DNA from: Firmicutes bacterium UBA5420
Lineage (GTDB): Bacteria > Bacillota > Limnochordia > Darwinibacteriales > Darwinibacteriaceae
Direction: 5' to 3'
Assembly: GCA_002409455.1 (NCBI GenBank)
Contig: DHNI01000109.1
Span: forward strand, 1-7,108
Length of the DNA: 7,108 bases
The position numbers and the translations under genes were made by a program. Below the pieces are notes generated by a model. That model was not told where the DNA came from. It saw only the letters and a program-made list of their open reading frames with translations, and made no database searches. Positions 5,680 to 7,108 of the stretch are shown here, piece by piece; the first letter of the stretch is position 1, and every line of letters starts with the position of its first letter.

Positions 5680-6525
5680 ATGAAAAGATATCTCGTCTCT
5701 ACAGGGACTCTACCCATGTGTGTGGGTAAGCAGTTTACAGATTATGTGGGCATTTTTGAAGCCCTCAAGCTCTTAGATGTAGATGGAATAGAATTAGTTT
5801 TCCTGCCCGAATGGGACGCTTCCCTGCCGCCAGTGACCCCAACCTCTGCAAATTGGGCGGATACTCCTAAAATTACCACGAGGGAGCTAGTTGGGCTAGT
5901 TCTATCAAATGGAGTCTTTGCTCCGGTAGTTCATGTTAATCGAGATGTGGGTAACATGCTATGTACCACGATAGATGAGGCAACCATTTTGCGTGGGCAA
6001 CGAATCTTGGAGGATAATTTGATCGGCGCATCAAGACTGGGCTCCAAAATCGCCGTGCTACATCTATGGGACACACGCTGCACGCATCTGGATTTAAGAG
6101 ACATATTTGACAAGGTGTACGTGGTATCTAAGGATTTCGAAATCCGTCTCGCTATGGAGAATGTTCCTATAAGCGATAAAAGTCTGGATGTAACAAGTGC
6201 ATGGTTCCGGCTTGCTAATCTTATGCCACCTAATTATGGATTTACATTGGACCTAAATTGGTGTTCACTGTACGACGATTTTTTTGAACTTTTGCATTTC
6301 GAAAACTTGCTCCTAAATGTCCACGTTCAAGGTTTGCCTTCTAAAACCGAGGGGGGACAATTTCGCCTTGTCCCCAGAACCGGAGGCTTGGACATAGAAA
6401 AAAGCCTCTTTGACCTGAACCAGGCAGGATATAACGGCTATTTAACGTTGGAAATGAATAAGCCTACTGCAGCAAAGGATTTTGTTGAAGCAATCAAAAT
6501 GATTAAGGAAGCTGGCCTGGGGTAG
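5680..6525 (+). CDS. Xylose isomerase-like TIM-barrel protein (sugar isomerase/epimerase family)
   Basis: This 281-residue protein belongs to the AP-endonuclease-2/xylose-isomerase-like TIM-barrel superfamily, whose metal-dependent members isomerise or epimerise sugars and related polyols. Strand-end residues that usually bind the metal are in place: E160 (LAMENVP), D191 (FTLDLNW), H215 (NVHVQG) and E258 (YLTLEMN). H128 in VLHLWDT is also conserved-looking. The closing segment GGLDIEKSLFDLNQAGYNGY is characteristic of the family. ATG 5680 is chosen because the frame's earlier start at 5644 falls in the attC-F core, and GGGGGGAAA (5667-5675) gives it a ribosome site. The substrate is not predictable. 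It is the only gene of its cassette and appears complete. Confidence 0.85.
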   Translation: MKRYLVSTGTLPMCVGKQFTDYVGIFEALKLLDVDGIELVFLPEWDASLPPVTPTSANWADTPKITTRELVGLVLSNGVFAPVVHVNRDVGNMLCTTIDEATILRGQRILEDNLIGASRLGSKIAVLHLWDTRCTHLDLRDIFDKVYVVSKDFEIRLAMENVPISDKSLDVTSAWFRLANLMPPNYGFTLDLNWCSLYDDFFELLHFENLLLNVHVQGLPSKTEGGQFRLVPRTGGLDIEKSLFDLNQAGYNGYLTLEMNKPTAAKDFVEAIKMIKEAGLG

Positions 6526-6623
6526 TGCTACGGCGCGTGGCCAAAGCCTCGGCCAGGCTCGAACAGGAATATCGTTTGCAATCGGGCGGTTAGTAATGAA
6601 TGAACCATTCACTGCTCGAAATA

Positions 6624-6657
6624 GTTACCGGACTTCGGAAGAACCCAGACGTTATAT
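6624..6657 (+). other. attC-G, right half only
   Basis: The core GTTATAT (6651-6657), with CCAGAC just before it and the short palindrome CTTCGGAAG (6633-6641), fits the recurring boundary motif. A matching left core and L'' arm (expected about RTATAAC then GGGTTCTTC) is not visible between 6526 and 6620. Other hairpins there, TGGCC/GGCCA near 6539-6556 and TGAATG-AAC-CATTCA (6597-6611), could be interior parts of a decayed site. Confidence 0.5.
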
Positions 6658-6701
6658 GATAGACTACTAAATTATTAAAGAGCAACCGCAAGGGGGGCAT
6701 T

Positions 6702-7108
6702 ATGAGCCGGATTGAAGTGTTCACAGTTCGTGAATCGGATATCAATGAACCATTTATTCATGAACTCTCAAGGGTGCTATGCTATGATGAGCTGGAGCAA
6801 ATAGATAGTGTGAAAGGGTTTTGGCGGGATTGGCTTTACGAGCGAATCGAAGGTGAAAAACTTACTATAGTTGCGGCGGAATATAATTGCACGAGTAATG
6901 ACCGAGAATTAGTTGGAGTGGTTCGCTTGTGGAGGACTCCCTACTGTGGAAACAAATGGTTGGTAGAAGGATTAGAGGTTATAGCACCTAAAAGGCAGCA
7001 GGGAATTGGCAAAACCCTAGTAGAAGAGGCTATTAAGCTGCTTAGCTACCGCGGCGTTAATAGCATCAGTGTCAATATAGGAAAGAATAACGCTGCTTCT
7101 ATTGCTTT
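6702..7108 (+). CDS. GNAT N-acetyltransferase, 3' end outside window
   Basis: Only the first 135 codons are present; no stop is reached at the window edge. The ATG at 6702 follows AAGGGGGG (6690-6697). The translated part runs from MSRIEVFTVRESDI through an acetyl-CoA motif KRQQGIGKTLVEEAI, matching Q/RxxGxG, to VNSISVNIGKNNAASIAF, the beginning of motif B. It is intact as far as visible and is the single gene of the cassette behind attC-G. The substrate is unknown. Confidence 0.85.
   Translation, partial: MSRIEVFTVRESDINEPFIHELSRVLCYDELEQIDSVKGFWRDWLYERIEGEKLTIVAAEYNCTSNDRELVGVVRLWRTPYCGNKWLVEGLEVIAPKRQQGIGKTLVEEAIKLLSYRGVNSISVNIGKNNAASIA

Noticed and set aside
431..6657. CRISPR array or insertion-sequence ends
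   Set aside because: The repeated motifs are few, irregularly spaced by whole genes and organised as paired inverted halves; no transposase, cas gene or target-site duplication is visible.

Overview
The window reads as a stretch of gene-cassette array from a chromosomal-type (sedentary) integron. Every recognisable gene lies on the + strand. The genes are short, functionally unrelated and mostly single. At seven places between them the same short boundary motif recurs (about TRGAAC followed by GTTATRY). At five of these the motif pairs with an inverted copy (about RTATAAC plus an L-type arm) 80-280 bp upstream, which is the architecture of an integron attC recombination site. A sixth site has a degenerate left half and the seventh only a right half. 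No integrase gene, attI site or array promoter is inside the window.

Layout: a broken GNAT acetyltransferase (1-304); attC-A (431-555); a cassette with its own promoter carrying a DUF2281-type antitoxin and a Doc/Fic-type toxin (654-1204); attC-B (1240-1394); a GNAT acetyltransferase (1449-2084); a long, highly palindromic attC-C (2149-2427); an aldo/keto reductase (2460-3509); a degenerate attC-D (3518-3613); a NUDIX hydrolase (3685-4134); a short attC-E (4164-4243); a GNAT gene broken by one in-frame TAA (4311-4811), followed without a visible attC by a flavodoxin-fold reductase (4928-5497); attC-F (5527-5647); a xylose-isomerase-like TIM-barrel protein (5680-6525); a half site attC-G (about 6624-6657); and a GNAT gene cut by the window end (6702-7108).

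The host looks like a low-to-moderate-GC bacterium with strong purine-rich Shine-Dalgarno sequences and frequent GTG/TTG starts. The protein styles remind me of Bacillota (Paenibacillus/Clostridia-like). This is an impression, not a search result. If correct it is notable, because integrons are best known from Proteobacteria.

The genes do not form a pathway. They look like independently acquired adaptive functions: small-molecule acetylation (four GNATs, two of them broken), nucleotide or metabolite clean-up (NUDIX), redox enzymes (AKR, flavodoxin-fold), a sugar isomerase/epimerase-like enzyme, and a toxin-antitoxin module of the kind thought to stabilise large arrays. The attC boundaries help choose start codons: several longest open frames begin inside an attC, and the true starts lie downstream behind good ribosome binding sites.
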